Positions 18,208-26,843 of a stretch of 64,000 bases of DNA are shown one piece after another. The number at the start of each line of letters is the position of its first letter. Positions within the stretch are counted from its first letter, which is position 1. Source of the DNA: Lachnospiraceae bacterium. GTDB taxonomy: Bacteria; Bacillota; Clostridia; Lachnospirales; Lachnospiraceae. The notes beneath the pieces were generated by a model. The model was not told where the DNA came from and ran no database searches. It saw nothing but the letters and a program-made list of their open reading frames with translations. The stretch is from assembly GCA_017440045.1 (NCBI GenBank), contig JAFSIA010000062.1, forward strand, positions 21,341 to 85,340, given 5' to 3'. Made by a program: the position numbers and the translations under genes.

Positions 18208-18984
18208 TTATCCTAACGCTACATCCAAAATCATCATTATAGAAAAACCAACAGTAAACATCAATGTTCCTGTATGGGAATGTTCTCCCTCTACCGCCTG
18301 TGGTATCAGTTCTTCAACAACCACATAGAGCATTGCTCCAGCAGCAAAGCTTAAAAGATATGGCAACGCAGGCACTATTATTCCTGTAAGTCCAATTGTA
18401 ATAAGGGCACCAACAGGCTCAATTATTCCCGACAGAACACCATATAAACAAGCTCTTTTCTTACTCATTCCCTCCGCTCTAAGCGGTAACGATATAATAG
18501 CTCCCTCAGGGAAGTTCTGTATAGCTATACCAATAGACAGCGCCATTGCTCCCATTACAGTCATAGTAACATCACCTGATGCCACACCTGCAAATACAAC
18601 ACCTACTGCCATTCCCTCAGGCAAATTGTGAAGTGCAACTGCTAGTACCATGGTGGTTGTTTTTTTTAGATTACTCTTTGGTCCCTCTGCTTCAGTGCTA
18701 CCTATATGTAAGTGTGGTATCACATGATCAAGCAAGAGTAAAAATAATATTCCAAGCCATAAGCCCACGGCTGCCGGTACAAACGAAAACTTACCTAAAT
18801 GTTCAGACTGCTCCATAGCAGGAACTATAAGGCTCCATATAGATGCAGCCACCATAACACCTGCTGCAAAACCCGCCAGTGCTCTTTGTATATTAGGCTT
18901 CATACCACCCTTCATAAAAAGTACGCATGCAGAGCCTAATGCAGTTCCTACAAAAGGTATCATTATTCCAACAAATACTTCCAT
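18208..18984 (-). CDS. zupT: ZIP-family divalent metal transporter
   Basis: The roughly 258-residue membrane protein has about eight helices and the ZIP metal-site motifs HNLPEGMAVG and NFPEGAIISLPLR in helices 4 and 5. ZupT proteins import zinc, iron, manganese or cobalt across the cytoplasmic membrane. The second ATG at 18984 is chosen because it sits 7 bases from GGAGG, while the first ATG is only one base from it. It is convergent with the DtxR gene; no DtxR-type site was found before it. Confidence 0.88.
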   Translation of the reverse strand: MEVFVGIMIPFVGTALGSACVLFMKGGMKPNIQRALAGFAAGVMVAASIWSLIVPAMEQSEHLGKFSFVPAAVGLWLGILFLLLLDHVIPHLHIGSTEAEGPKSNLKKTTTMVLAVALHNLPEGMAVGVVFAGVASGDVTMTVMGAMALSIGIAIQNFPEGAIISLPLRAEGMSKKRACLYGVLSGIIEPVGALITIGLTGIIVPALPYLLSFAAGAMLYVVVEELIPQAVEGEHSHTGTLMFTVGFSIMMILDVALG

Positions 18985-19050
18985 ATACATACCTCCGTTT
19001 AAAGTATATTCAAATCTCTTGTCTAAAGTTACTTATCTACTATATCATGA

Positions 19051-19689
19051 TTATTTCACTGTTGATGATTTACATATATCATTTAGACAACATTTATCAC
19101 AATACGGCTTTGTTCTAGCTGTACAGACCGCTCTTCCGTGGTCCACTAGACGATGACAGAAATCATTGCCCTCCTCTGGAGGAATAATTTTCCACAGTGC
19201 CATCTCTACCTTCTTAGGGTCCTTTTCATTATTAACTAATCCAAATCTATTGACAAGTCTTATGCAGTGTGTGTCTGTGACGATAGCAGGTTTCCCAAAC
19301 ACGTCTCCCACAATAAGATTGGCACTCTTTCTTCCCACACCAGGTAATTCCATCAGCTTATCAAAATCATCCGGCACCTTGCCGTCATATTTCTCATGTA
19401 AAATCTTCATACAGCCGCTTATGTCTTTTGCCTTACCGTGACCTAATCCACATGGTCTTACAATTTTTTCAATTTCTTCCACAGGAGCATTAGCAAGGGC
19501 TTTTACATCTGGAAACTTAGCATACAAATCCTTTACTACCTCATTTACCCTTGCATCTGTACACTGAGCTGCAAGCCTTACGCTTACAAGAAGCTTCCAC
19601 GCATCATCATACTCAAGAGAACAGCCTGTATCCGGATATTCTTTTTTTAATCTTTCTATAATAAGTATAGCTAAATCCTTTTTCCTCAT
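19051..19689 (-). CDS. nth: Endonuclease III (DNA glycosylase/AP lyase)
   Basis: Nth removes oxidised pyrimidines in base-excision repair. The helix-hairpin-helix LPGVGRKSANLIVG holds the catalytic Lys, and VTDTHCIRLVNR holds the catalytic Asp. The C-terminal iron-sulfur cysteines are C-x7-C-x2-C-x5-C, one residue longer in the first gap than the textbook C-x6. The ATG at 19689 is chosen over a TTG four codons upstream. The 212-residue length is normal. Confidence 0.95.
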   Translation of the reverse strand: MRKKDLAILIIERLKKEYPDTGCSLEYDDAWKLLVSVRLAAQCTDARVNEVVKDLYAKFPDVKALANAPVEEIEKIVRPCGLGHGKAKDISGCMKILHEKYDGKVPDDFDKLMELPGVGRKSANLIVGDVFGKPAIVTDTHCIRLVNRFGLVNNEKDPKKVEMALWKIIPPEEGNDFCHRLVDHGRAVCTARTKPYCDKCCLNDICKSSTVK

Positions 19690-19747
19690 AGTATCACCCA
19701 ATTACAAAGATATCTCATTGCCAGAATTTCAAAGCATTATGAAATCA

Positions 19748-20110
19748 TTATACCTCAAATATCTTATTAATGTCATCAACCATCTTCTGGTACTTATCCA
19801 CAACTTCTGGGTTAATCTCTAATGCAGCTTCCAAATTTCCCGCGCGAAGATACTCCACCTGTGCACTTACTGACTCCTTTAAATCATTCATAGACATATT
19901 GGCACATACACCTTTTAATGAATGAGCTGCCCTAAAGGCAGCATCAGCATTACCTTCCACAAGGGCGTTCTGCAGTTTATTAAAGCTTTCTTCCGTAGGA
20001 AACCTTTTTACAAATCTTTCAAATAGTTCGAATTTATTCATAAGGCGCTCCATCGCCTCATCTATATCAATCTTTGCTTCTATAAGCTTCCGCCTTAAAT
20101 TTTCGTCCAT
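19748..20110 (-). CDS. Stand-alone Hpt (histidine phosphotransfer) domain protein
   Basis: The 120-residue protein is a single four-helix Hpt domain. The phosphorylatable His is in FRAAHSLKGVCANM, matching the HxLKG motif of phosphorelay intermediates. Such proteins carry phosphate between a hybrid kinase and a response regulator. No kinase is adjacent; it follows an anion permease gene by 9 bases. Hybrid kinases elsewhere, such as the one at 54501-57017, are possible but unproven partners. Confidence 0.85.
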   Translation of the reverse strand: MDENLRRKLIEAKIDIDEAMERLMNKFELFERFVKRFPTEESFNKLQNALVEGNADAAFRAAHSLKGVCANMSMNDLKESVSAQVEYLRAGNLEAALEINPEVVDKYQKMVDDINKIFEV

Positions 20111-20119
20111 AATCTCCTC

Positions 20120-21241
20120 CTAATATATGTATGCAAAAACAGCTAAAATAGCTAAAAACATTATGTTATATACCGTAAAGCTGATAAAATATTTTCCTGT
20201 ATATTCTTTATACTTACCTGTTACCTGCTTATAAGAAATCAGGCTTGCCATTGACGCAATGAGAGTTCCTAATCCACCAAGGTTTGTTCCTATTATAAGC
20301 GCCTCATAATTATCTGTAAATCCAGAAAGAAGTATAGCCGCCGGAACATTGCTGACAACCTGACTTGAAACAACTGAAACAAGGAGTTCTCTTCCCTCTA
20401 TAAGTGATGAAAGCATATTGTTAACCACTTCTATTTCACCCATATTTCCAATGAATATGAAGAATGCTATAAAGGTAAGTAGCAAGCTGTAGTCCGCTTT
20501 CTTAAAGACTCTTCTATCTATAATCAGAACCACGCCCATAACTATCAATGTAACTATGTACCATTCCACAAATCTTATAACAGTTAAAATACATAATATA
20601 AAAAGTGCGGAGTAGATAATAATATGGCTTTTTCTTGCCACACATTCATTGCCTTCATCATCAACAAATCCTGCATCTATAGACTCTCTCTTTATTACAG
20701 CAAAGATACAGATAACCAAAATCATAGCAGATACAAGAGTATAAGGTAGCATAAGCATTATAAACTCACCAATATCCATCCCACTTAGTCCATACAAGTA
20801 AAGGTTTTGCGGATTACCCATAGGAGTAAGCATACTGCCAAGGTTAGCCGCTATGGTCTGAAATACCACCACCGGTATAATTAACGAATCTTTCCTTCCC
20901 ATTCTCAATGTAAGAAGGGCAAATGGAACAAATGTTATAAGTGCCACATCATTTGTTAATAACATACTTGAAAAGAAACACAAAAAGACCAGCACAAAGC
21001 TAAGCTTTAATGTAGTATTGCATTTTGCTATAAGCTTTCCACCAAGCTTTGCAAATACACCATTAAGCTGGTATCCTGCCATAACAAACATAAGTGCCAA
21101 CAAAATCCCAAGGACTCTAAAATCTATAAAATCCACATACTCCTTAGATGGTGGATTAAAAAAAAGAGACACCAGCGCCAAAAATGTTGCAACTACCAAA
21201 ACTGTCTCTGTCTTTAAAACGTGCAAAATCTTCTCTTTCAA
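20120..21241 (-). CDS. ArsB/NhaD-superfamily anion permease
   Basis: The 373-residue protein has about ten membrane helices. It shows the SLC13/ArsB features PMGNPQNLYLYGL (a membrane re-entrant loop) and GTNLGGLGTLIASMASLI near the C-terminus. Related proteins export arsenite or take up dicarboxylates, citrate or sodium-coupled anions; the substrate here is unknown. The start is probably TTG at 21241, with GGAG 8 bases upstream. No arsenate gene is nearby, so arsenic resistance is not suggested. Confidence 0.75.
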   Translation of the reverse strand: MKEKILHVLKTETVLVVATFLALVSLFFNPPSKEYVDFIDFRVLGILLALMFVMAGYQLNGVFAKLGGKLIAKCNTTLKLSFVLVFLCFFSSMLLTNDVALITFVPFALLTLRMGRKDSLIIPVVVFQTIAANLGSMLTPMGNPQNLYLYGLSGMDIGEFIMLMLPYTLVSAMILVICIFAVIKRESIDAGFVDDEGNECVARKSHIIIYSALFILCILTVIRFVEWYIVTLIVMGVVLIIDRRVFKKADYSLLLTFIAFFIFIGNMGEIEVVNNMLSSLIEGRELLVSVVSSQVVSNVPAAILLSGFTDNYEALIIGTNLGGLGTLIASMASLISYKQVTGKYKEYTGKYFISFTVYNIMFLAILAVFAYIY

Positions 21242-21281
21242 GTGTCCTACTCCTTTATACGTTAATTATTATTACTTTTTT

Positions 21282-21905
21282 CTATACTATATTTTCTCTT
21301 CTTTTCCTGTCCACTTCAATCCATTGATCAAGTGTCAATGGTACATAATCTGAAAACATACAAAAACAATTTATCATATTGCAGGGAATAACTTTTTCTG
21401 TAACACCATCTCTATCAATAACCGTTGTTTCTCTGGTTATGTTTTGAAACCGGTTGATAAGTCTCTCATCCATCGTATCATGAACATGACCATACAGCAT
21501 ATATGCTCTAGGGTCTCCCTCGCCGCCTACTCTGTACTGGCCATTGTAGCATATTATAGGATAGTGGCTTAAGACAACCTTTCGCTTGTTATCCTTTAAC
21601 TCTTCATATGGCTTTATCCATTTTAAAAGGCTTCTGTCAAACTTTTTATCATTAAGAAACTTATCATGATTTCCTTCTATTAAATACTTTTGTCCGTGAA
21701 GTCTTCTAAGTATTTCGTTAGTTTCCTCACCTTTTCCAACAGAAAAATCTCCTAAGATAATCACATCATCGCGCTTGTTAACTCTGCTATTCCACTGATT
21801 TATCATATATTCATTCATTTCCTCCACAGACGAAAAGCCTCGCTTATCCATCTCATTATTCATGCCTTCATGAAAGAAATGTGAATCTGCAATATAATAT
21901 CTCAT
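21282..21905 (-). CDS. Calcineurin-like metallophosphoesterase
   Basis: The 207-residue cytoplasmic enzyme has the motifs of the family in order: ADSHFFH, GDFSVG, EGNHDKF, LSHYPII and GHVHD, all metal ligands for two divalent ions. Bacterial members of this size are seen as phosphoesterases of unknown natural substrate. It lies 14 bases downstream of the DUF3592-like gene on the same strand and precedes the permease. Confidence 0.85.
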   Translation of the reverse strand: MRYYIADSHFFHEGMNNEMDKRGFSSVEEMNEYMINQWNSRVNKRDDVIILGDFSVGKGEETNEILRRLHGQKYLIEGNHDKFLNDKKFDRSLLKWIKPYEELKDNKRKVVLSHYPIICYNGQYRVGGEGDPRAYMLYGHVHDTMDERLINRFQNITRETTVIDRDGVTEKVIPCNMINCFCMFSDYVPLTLDQWIEVDRKRRENIV

Positions 21906-21919
21906 TAATTACTCCTATA

Positions 21920-22738
21920 TTATTTTCCCGTAACCATAAGCAAAATCATAACTCCAACACCGATAACAAGGAACAGAAGGCTCATTTTCTTTCCTGAAGC
22001 CTCATCTTCTTTACAATATACTCTGTTGCTCTCTGTATCTACAACTATGGTTACCTTTGTGCCGATAGGCTTGCTTCCCATAGATGAGCTTCTAAATGTG
22101 GACTCATAAAATAATTCCACACCCTTATACATATAGCTGTAAAGAGCTGCATACATCTTTCTACGTCTTCCATCGCTATCCTTAGAATAATGCTCAACAT
22201 AATTGACAACCGTACCCTCTGTCACAATGCATTTATCCACTCTCTTGTTTAGCTTGGCGGGCTTGATAAATATCATATATATGCCAACAAAAATAAAGAG
22301 TATGCATGTTCCATAAGCACATACTTTACCGAAAAATTCATTATTTCCAGTCACGTCGCTCCATATTCCGAACGCCCCAAAAAGTGTCATAATCACACCG
22401 ACTAAAAGTAAAATCTTAGGACCATTCCCCTGATTTAATTTCACATCCTTAGCCAGCTGAAGTCTGTCTTTCTCCTCGTCATAGAACACTTCTATAGTAT
22501 CGCCAATATCTTTTGGAGTATTAAACTCAAATGGCATCTCCTTTGTTCCATAAGATGTCGGTATAGAAAGCGTCAACGTAAATACAGGAATATCAACTCC
22601 CATAATATTCTTGCTTCCTGCCTCACATCCATTTACATATGCGTGAATAGCGCGGCCTCTGCTCATTCTCTTATTATTTCTAATAACCCAAATAGCTAAT
22701 GCCATTATAGCTATACCTAATATAACTAATATTATCAT
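21920..22738 (-). CDS. DUF3592-like membrane protein
   Basis: The 272-residue protein has a membrane helix at the N-terminus, two in the middle (around 105-155) and one at the C-terminus. Between them are two soluble regions, each carrying a pattern of G-x-V/I, YDEEKD or VDTESNRVY turns typical of DUF3592 domains: residues about 28-98 and 163-240. The function of this family is unknown. It sits 25 bases downstream of the DHH gene in a run of same-strand genes. Confidence 0.65.
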   Translation of the reverse strand: MIILVILGIAIMALAIWVIRNNKRMSRGRAIHAYVNGCEAGSKNIMGVDIPVFTLTLSIPTSYGTKEMPFEFNTPKDIGDTIEVFYDEEKDRLQLAKDVKLNQGNGPKILLLVGVIMTLFGAFGIWSDVTGNNEFFGKVCAYGTCILFIFVGIYMIFIKPAKLNKRVDKCIVTEGTVVNYVEHYSKDSDGRRRKMYAALYSYMYKGVELFYESTFRSSSMGSKPIGTKVTIVVDTESNRVYCKEDEASGKKMSLLFLVIGVGVMILLMVTGK

Positions 22739-22763
22739 TTTATCCCTTATTCCTTTCTACAGC

Positions 22764-24260
22764 TTACTTTTCTTTAAGCTTATATGTCTTGTTAAAGACT
22801 TCTTCCTTGATAAGATATATATCATTTTTATCATCTGCGCTGTAGCACAGGTAATCTCCCGGTACACCGTACATATACCTATCGTATTCCCACTTGGTAA
22901 ATACCTTTACAGGCTTATTAACCTGCTTTGCAAATATAGATGTGCCAGCCTCGCATACACACTTTTTAGCATATTTCATTATGCTATACATCTTACTGTC
23001 TGCAAAATTCATAACCGAAGGCTCATAGTCAAACTTCTTTAAGAATGGCTCCTCGCTCTCCTGATACTTTTTCTTGAAGTTATGACGCTCGATGGCGTAC
23101 ACTTCTCCAAAATATCCAATCATCAAATATATGTCTTCATCAGAGCGCAAATACACATCGCCCTCCAATGTTCTAACTCTAAACTCTGTACCTACTTCAA
23201 AAAGGTCTGTAGTCCTCACATATCCGTATGTATATGGAAGCTTCTCGTACTCTTCAAATTCCGAGCAATCAGACAGCCCCATCTTTGCATATACAATATC
23301 ATAGCTCTCATAATACTCATCAACTCTGCCAAAGAGATACGACTCAATTCCCTGGTCATCATACTTTTCAATGAACTTATTTTTATTGATAAAGCCACCT
23401 GCTTTATCAAGGTGTCCACCACCATTACCGATTCCCTCTGTGAGGAACTCTGCCAAATCGTTGGCTCCCACCTCGATAACACAGCTTCTCACAGAAAGCT
23501 TATATCCGTCCGGAGTTTCATTAAAAATAATACTTACATCTATGCTGTCAACCTGTAACACAAAGTCGCCTATTATTCCCAAAATGTTAGGGTCACATGG
23601 TTTTGAACGAATGATTGATACTCTCTTATTCTCATCATAATTGTATCTAACCATAGCAATACCTGCTGTTTCAAGCTCCTGCAATGTAAAGTTTGCATGA
23701 GTGAATCTGTTAATAAGAGCTCTATTGATTACCAATTCATCAACCATATCTCTATCCAGAGGATGACGCATTTCTGAAAGCTCATTACTGTCCATAAAAA
23801 GGCCGTAGTAAAGAGCTGTCGCCACTGTTATATCCTCATTGACATCGAAGCCTTCATTTCTCAAAAGATCGTAACAAACAGTTGAACAACTTACAATATG
23901 ACTTCTAATCTCAGCCATCTCGTCTGAAACTCTTCCTGTGTTGTGATGGTCAATCATCGCAACATCTTTAGCCTCAAACTGCTGTACATTACCCTCACCA
24001 TACTGGCAATCTACAGTGATAAGAAGCTCTGGTGGCTCCAATTCCTTTACATGCTCAACAGGTATACCAAGCTCTTCTATCATAAGAAGCATATTGCTCT
24101 TTTTTATTTTCATCTTTCCGCCATATACAAGACGGACATTTTTACCCTTTGATTTAAAATACTTATATATCGCATAGCCAGAGCCAACTGCATCAGCATC
24201 AGGATTGTCATGCATCTGTATAACTATTTCATTGAATTTATCTAATGTGCTAAGCTTCAT
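22764..24260 (-). CDS. DHH-family phosphoesterase with C-terminal extension
   Basis: DHH/DHHA1 enzymes hydrolyse oligoribonucleotides, pAp or cyclic dinucleotides with manganese. Motif I HDNPDADAVGSG is at about 19-30, TVDCQYG at about 84-90, the DHH triad IDHHNTG at about 105-111, and the DHHA1 substrate loop GNGGGHLDKAGG near 278-289. About 170 further residues follow, ending in PGDYLCYSADDKNDIYLIKE, a domain not in the minimal enzymes. The ATG at 24260 sits after AGG; a GTG two codons earlier is possible. It is 42 bases downstream of the TIR gene, so it may act on the same nucleotide pathway. Confidence 0.85.
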   Translation of the reverse strand: MKLSTLDKFNEIVIQMHDNPDADAVGSGYAIYKYFKSKGKNVRLVYGGKMKIKKSNMLLMIEELGIPVEHVKELEPPELLITVDCQYGEGNVQQFEAKDVAMIDHHNTGRVSDEMAEIRSHIVSCSTVCYDLLRNEGFDVNEDITVATALYYGLFMDSNELSEMRHPLDRDMVDELVINRALINRFTHANFTLQELETAGIAMVRYNYDENKRVSIIRSKPCDPNILGIIGDFVLQVDSIDVSIIFNETPDGYKLSVRSCVIEVGANDLAEFLTEGIGNGGGHLDKAGGFINKNKFIEKYDDQGIESYLFGRVDEYYESYDIVYAKMGLSDCSEFEEYEKLPYTYGYVRTTDLFEVGTEFRVRTLEGDVYLRSDEDIYLMIGYFGEVYAIERHNFKKKYQESEEPFLKKFDYEPSVMNFADSKMYSIMKYAKKCVCEAGTSIFAKQVNKPVKVFTKWEYDRYMYGVPGDYLCYSADDKNDIYLIKEEVFNKTYKLKEK

Positions 24261-24302
24261 TTGCACCTAACCTTTCCTTTTATCCAGTAAAATATGTATA
24301 TA

Positions 24303-25811
24303 TTACTCTACTACCTTCAAAGCATCTGAATTTAAGTCAACTGTAATAGCCGGACGGATACCATATCCCTCAACTCCAACGACACATTCTCTAATATTAT
24401 CCTCATAATATCCATTACCTACCATATAGCAATAATCAGCCCTGCCATCAACAGGTTCTCTAAGCCACCAAGCAAATTCATCTACTTCCTGCTCAGACAC
24501 TTCATACTCATATACTTGAGACTCATCTTGTTCTAATGCTCCCTTTGTTGGCTTTGCTAATATGCTTACTTTTGACGTAATAAACCACGCAAGCTCTTCA
24601 ACAGATAGTAAGAATACTCTATCATTGGTAATTATGGTTTCTCCCTTACGAAGAGCATTTCCCTTTGTCTCCAGCTCTGTGTACTTTATGGCAGCCAGTT
24701 CATCATCTGAAAAATTCGTGAGAAATCCTGGCTCATTTTCATATCCATTTTTATGTTCAGCCATTGCTTTTTTTGTTGGAGGATGATCTAAATACGCAAC
24801 TATACCGTTTTCTGAATTAAGCCATGTTCTAATATTAGATGTTTCCCAATCGCTATTTCCATGCCCTTGTATCTGACCCTCATAATCGTCAGCTGCCACA
24901 TCATTACTTCCACCTAAGAAAATGAATTCACCACTTTCTGCAACATCATACGCCTTCATTGTAATAATATCCTTAGTTATAAGTACTGCCTCAGAACCAT
25001 CCTCGGAAATCTTTAATACTTTCCACAGTATCTCTTCGTCATTATATGTTCCAAGAGATATTGTATCTCCAACCTTAATTTCCTTCTTAGGTTTATCTAC
25101 ATCTTCACCTGTTGTGGTCTGTTCTATTGCAGGCGGAGTTGTCTGGTTCTCTGTCTGGTCTTCTGTCTGATCGCTCATCTGTGTTGTAGAGTTATCCTTC
25201 TCTGAATCCGAGTCGGAATATTTACCCACCAGCATAACTATAAGTATGATAAGGATTATAGCAAGTACCGACGTTATTCCTAAAAGAACACCTATTTTTG
25301 TTTTCTGCTCGCCTGTATTTTCGTTTAGCTCCGCTGGAACCGGTGTCATAGAAGCTTTCTTATCCACCTCAGCTTCAGACGTTTCCTTTAATCCTACAGG
25401 TGAACTGCTAGCAGCCTTTGCCTTGGCACTCAGCTCTAGGCCTTCTATACTCCTAAGCACCTGCTCATAATCACCCGGTTTTGCATTGAGCCACTGATGT
25501 GTCATAAGAAAGTATTCCATAGACTTTGTGAGAACAACTTCCTCTATTTTATACACAATTATAGGAATTCTTCTGCTGACAGCACGTTCAATCTCTCTTA
25601 ATACATGAGGCGACTCATTTGACTCCTTTGATAATACAAGAATCATTGCCTCAGCTCTATCTATTCCTTCTATAATTTCCTCTGCATATATATATCCTGT
25701 CCTAATATCTCTAGGTGCGATAAAACAACCATTTCCATTTGACTCAAGAACATTGCATAAATTCTGTGCTACATCTGCATTTATGGATGAATGTGAAATA
25801 AAAATGTACAT
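24303..25811 (-). CDS. Membrane-anchored TIR-domain protein with extracellular DUF6273-like domain
   Basis: Residues 1-125 form a bacterial TIR domain: MYIFISHSS, CFIAPRDIRTGYIYAEEI and SKESNESPHVLREIERAV. Glu73 in LREIE aligns with the catalytic Glu of NAD-cleaving TIR proteins such as SARM1. A linker leads to one membrane helix at about 173-197, then a Thr/Gln/Asp-rich extracellular stalk. About 250 residues follow that end in WWLREPVDG and GVEGYGIRPAITVDL, the pattern of DUF6273 domains in clostridia. The start follows weak sequence but begins the TIR fold exactly. Antiphage defence or sensing is possible; no defence partner is evident except the neighbouring DHH gene. Confidence 0.8.
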   Translation of the reverse strand: MYIFISHSSINADVAQNLCNVLESNGNGCFIAPRDIRTGYIYAEEIIEGIDRAEAMILVLSKESNESPHVLREIERAVSRRIPIIVYKIEEVVLTKSMEYFLMTHQWLNAKPGDYEQVLRSIEGLELSAKAKAASSSPVGLKETSEAEVDKKASMTPVPAELNENTGEQKTKIGVLLGITSVLAIILIILIVMLVGKYSDSDSEKDNSTTQMSDQTEDQTENQTTPPAIEQTTTGEDVDKPKKEIKVGDTISLGTYNDEEILWKVLKISEDGSEAVLITKDIITMKAYDVAESGEFIFLGGSNDVAADDYEGQIQGHGNSDWETSNIRTWLNSENGIVAYLDHPPTKKAMAEHKNGYENEPGFLTNFSDDELAAIKYTELETKGNALRKGETIITNDRVFLLSVEELAWFITSKVSILAKPTKGALEQDESQVYEYEVSEQEVDEFAWWLREPVDGRADYCYMVGNGYYEDNIRECVVGVEGYGIRPAITVDLNSDALKVVE

Positions 25812-25972
25812 CTTTTAACCTCTTTGTTTTCTTTTGTTTTTTGAACTACCAATATACTATATCACAGTTTTAAGCAACAATGTACTTAATTTTTATTTTA
25901 CTTTATAAATATATTGAAATCATCAACATAATATCATATATTTATATTAGATATCAAAAAGGGGGACAACTT

Positions 25973-26767
25973 ATGAGAAAAAAATTTAAAATTCTAGTAA
26001 CTATCATTCTATCACTTATCTTCTGTGTACAGCTCACAACTACTGCTAATGCTAGTAATTGGGTTTTTTTCAAAAACAATTCGTACATTTCAGCAACTAT
26101 AATAAAACCAAATGAAAGCATAACTCTTACATCTCAAGCATCTGGTGGTTACTCTACGACTGGCTATTATCAAGGCCGAGAATCTGATGATGTAGTAAAA
26201 GTAAAATATCTTTGGACTATACATAATAATTTAGAGCAGTCCACTAAGTACTATGGTCCATATACTGTTCCAGTAGCAGGTACTGTCAAGATTAAACCAC
26301 CAAAATTTGCAGCCGGCACCTACTCTATAGTATGTACAGCAATTCCCATAACCGAAAACGGTGTTGAACTTGCCTGCAAAAAAAATTCCTTTAGACTTCA
26401 AGTCGGTGGATCTAGTTGGGTGTCGTTCCAAAATAATTCATCTGTTTCAAAAACAACATTAAAGCAAAATCAATCACTAAATATTTCTTTATGTTCTTCT
26501 GGTGGTTATTCTCCAACAGGAGTTTTTAGGGCTTTTGTATCTGATGATGTCACAAAAGTAAGATATGTCATAAAGATTAAAAAGCCTAATGACTTTTACC
26601 CAACATATTTGGGACCATATACTATAAGTATAGACAGTCGACGAAATTTCCCTTTACCTTTGACAATAAAGGGAACCTATAACATTCGCATTTTAGCAAC
26701 TCCTATAACTAAAAAAGGTGTTGAATTAGGTACAGATTTCAACGATTTTTCCATTAAAGTAAACTAA
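25973..26767 (+). CDS. Secreted protein with two homologous domains, function unknown
   Basis: The ATG at 25973 follows AAGGGGGAC and starts a signal peptide (MRKKFKILVTIILSLIFCVQ, cleavage near ANAS). A longer in-frame ORF upstream has no ribosome site. The mature protein is two copies of a domain of about 115 residues. Shared landmarks in order are WVFF/WVSF-x-NNS, SGGYS-T/P-TG, SDDV-x-KV, YLGPYT/YYGPYT, GTYSI/GTYNI and AxPIT-x-x-GVEL. The domains look beta-rich, like an extracellular binding or adhesion module, but I do not recognise the family. The gene stands alone, followed by a terminator. Confidence 0.7.
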   Translation: MRKKFKILVTIILSLIFCVQLTTTANASNWVFFKNNSYISATIIKPNESITLTSQASGGYSTTGYYQGRESDDVVKVKYLWTIHNNLEQSTKYYGPYTVPVAGTVKIKPPKFAAGTYSIVCTAIPITENGVELACKKNSFRLQVGGSSWVSFQNNSSVSKTTLKQNQSLNISLCSSGGYSPTGVFRAFVSDDVTKVRYVIKIKKPNDFYPTYLGPYTISIDSRRNFPLPLTIKGTYNIRILATPITKKGVELGTDFNDFSIKVN

Positions 26768-26788
26768 AAACTATTATTCAAAAAAACA

Positions 26789-26821
26789 TGTCGTACAATC
26801 ACCCTTGCGTATTGTACGACA
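26789..26821 (+). terminator. Rho-independent terminator after the secreted-protein gene
   Basis: TGTCGTACAAT and ATTGTACGACA make an 11-bp perfect stem with an 11-base loop, followed by a six-T run on the plus strand; it also serves the convergent aspS. Confidence 0.88.
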
Positions 26822-26843
26822 CATTTTTTATTCAAATATCATA

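Noticed and set aside
24303-25811. TIR protein as part of a Thoeris-type or other known defence island
   Set aside because: No ThsA, SIR2-fused effector, CBASS, restriction or retron gene lies nearby, and the sirtuin at 49040 is a housekeeping type far away.
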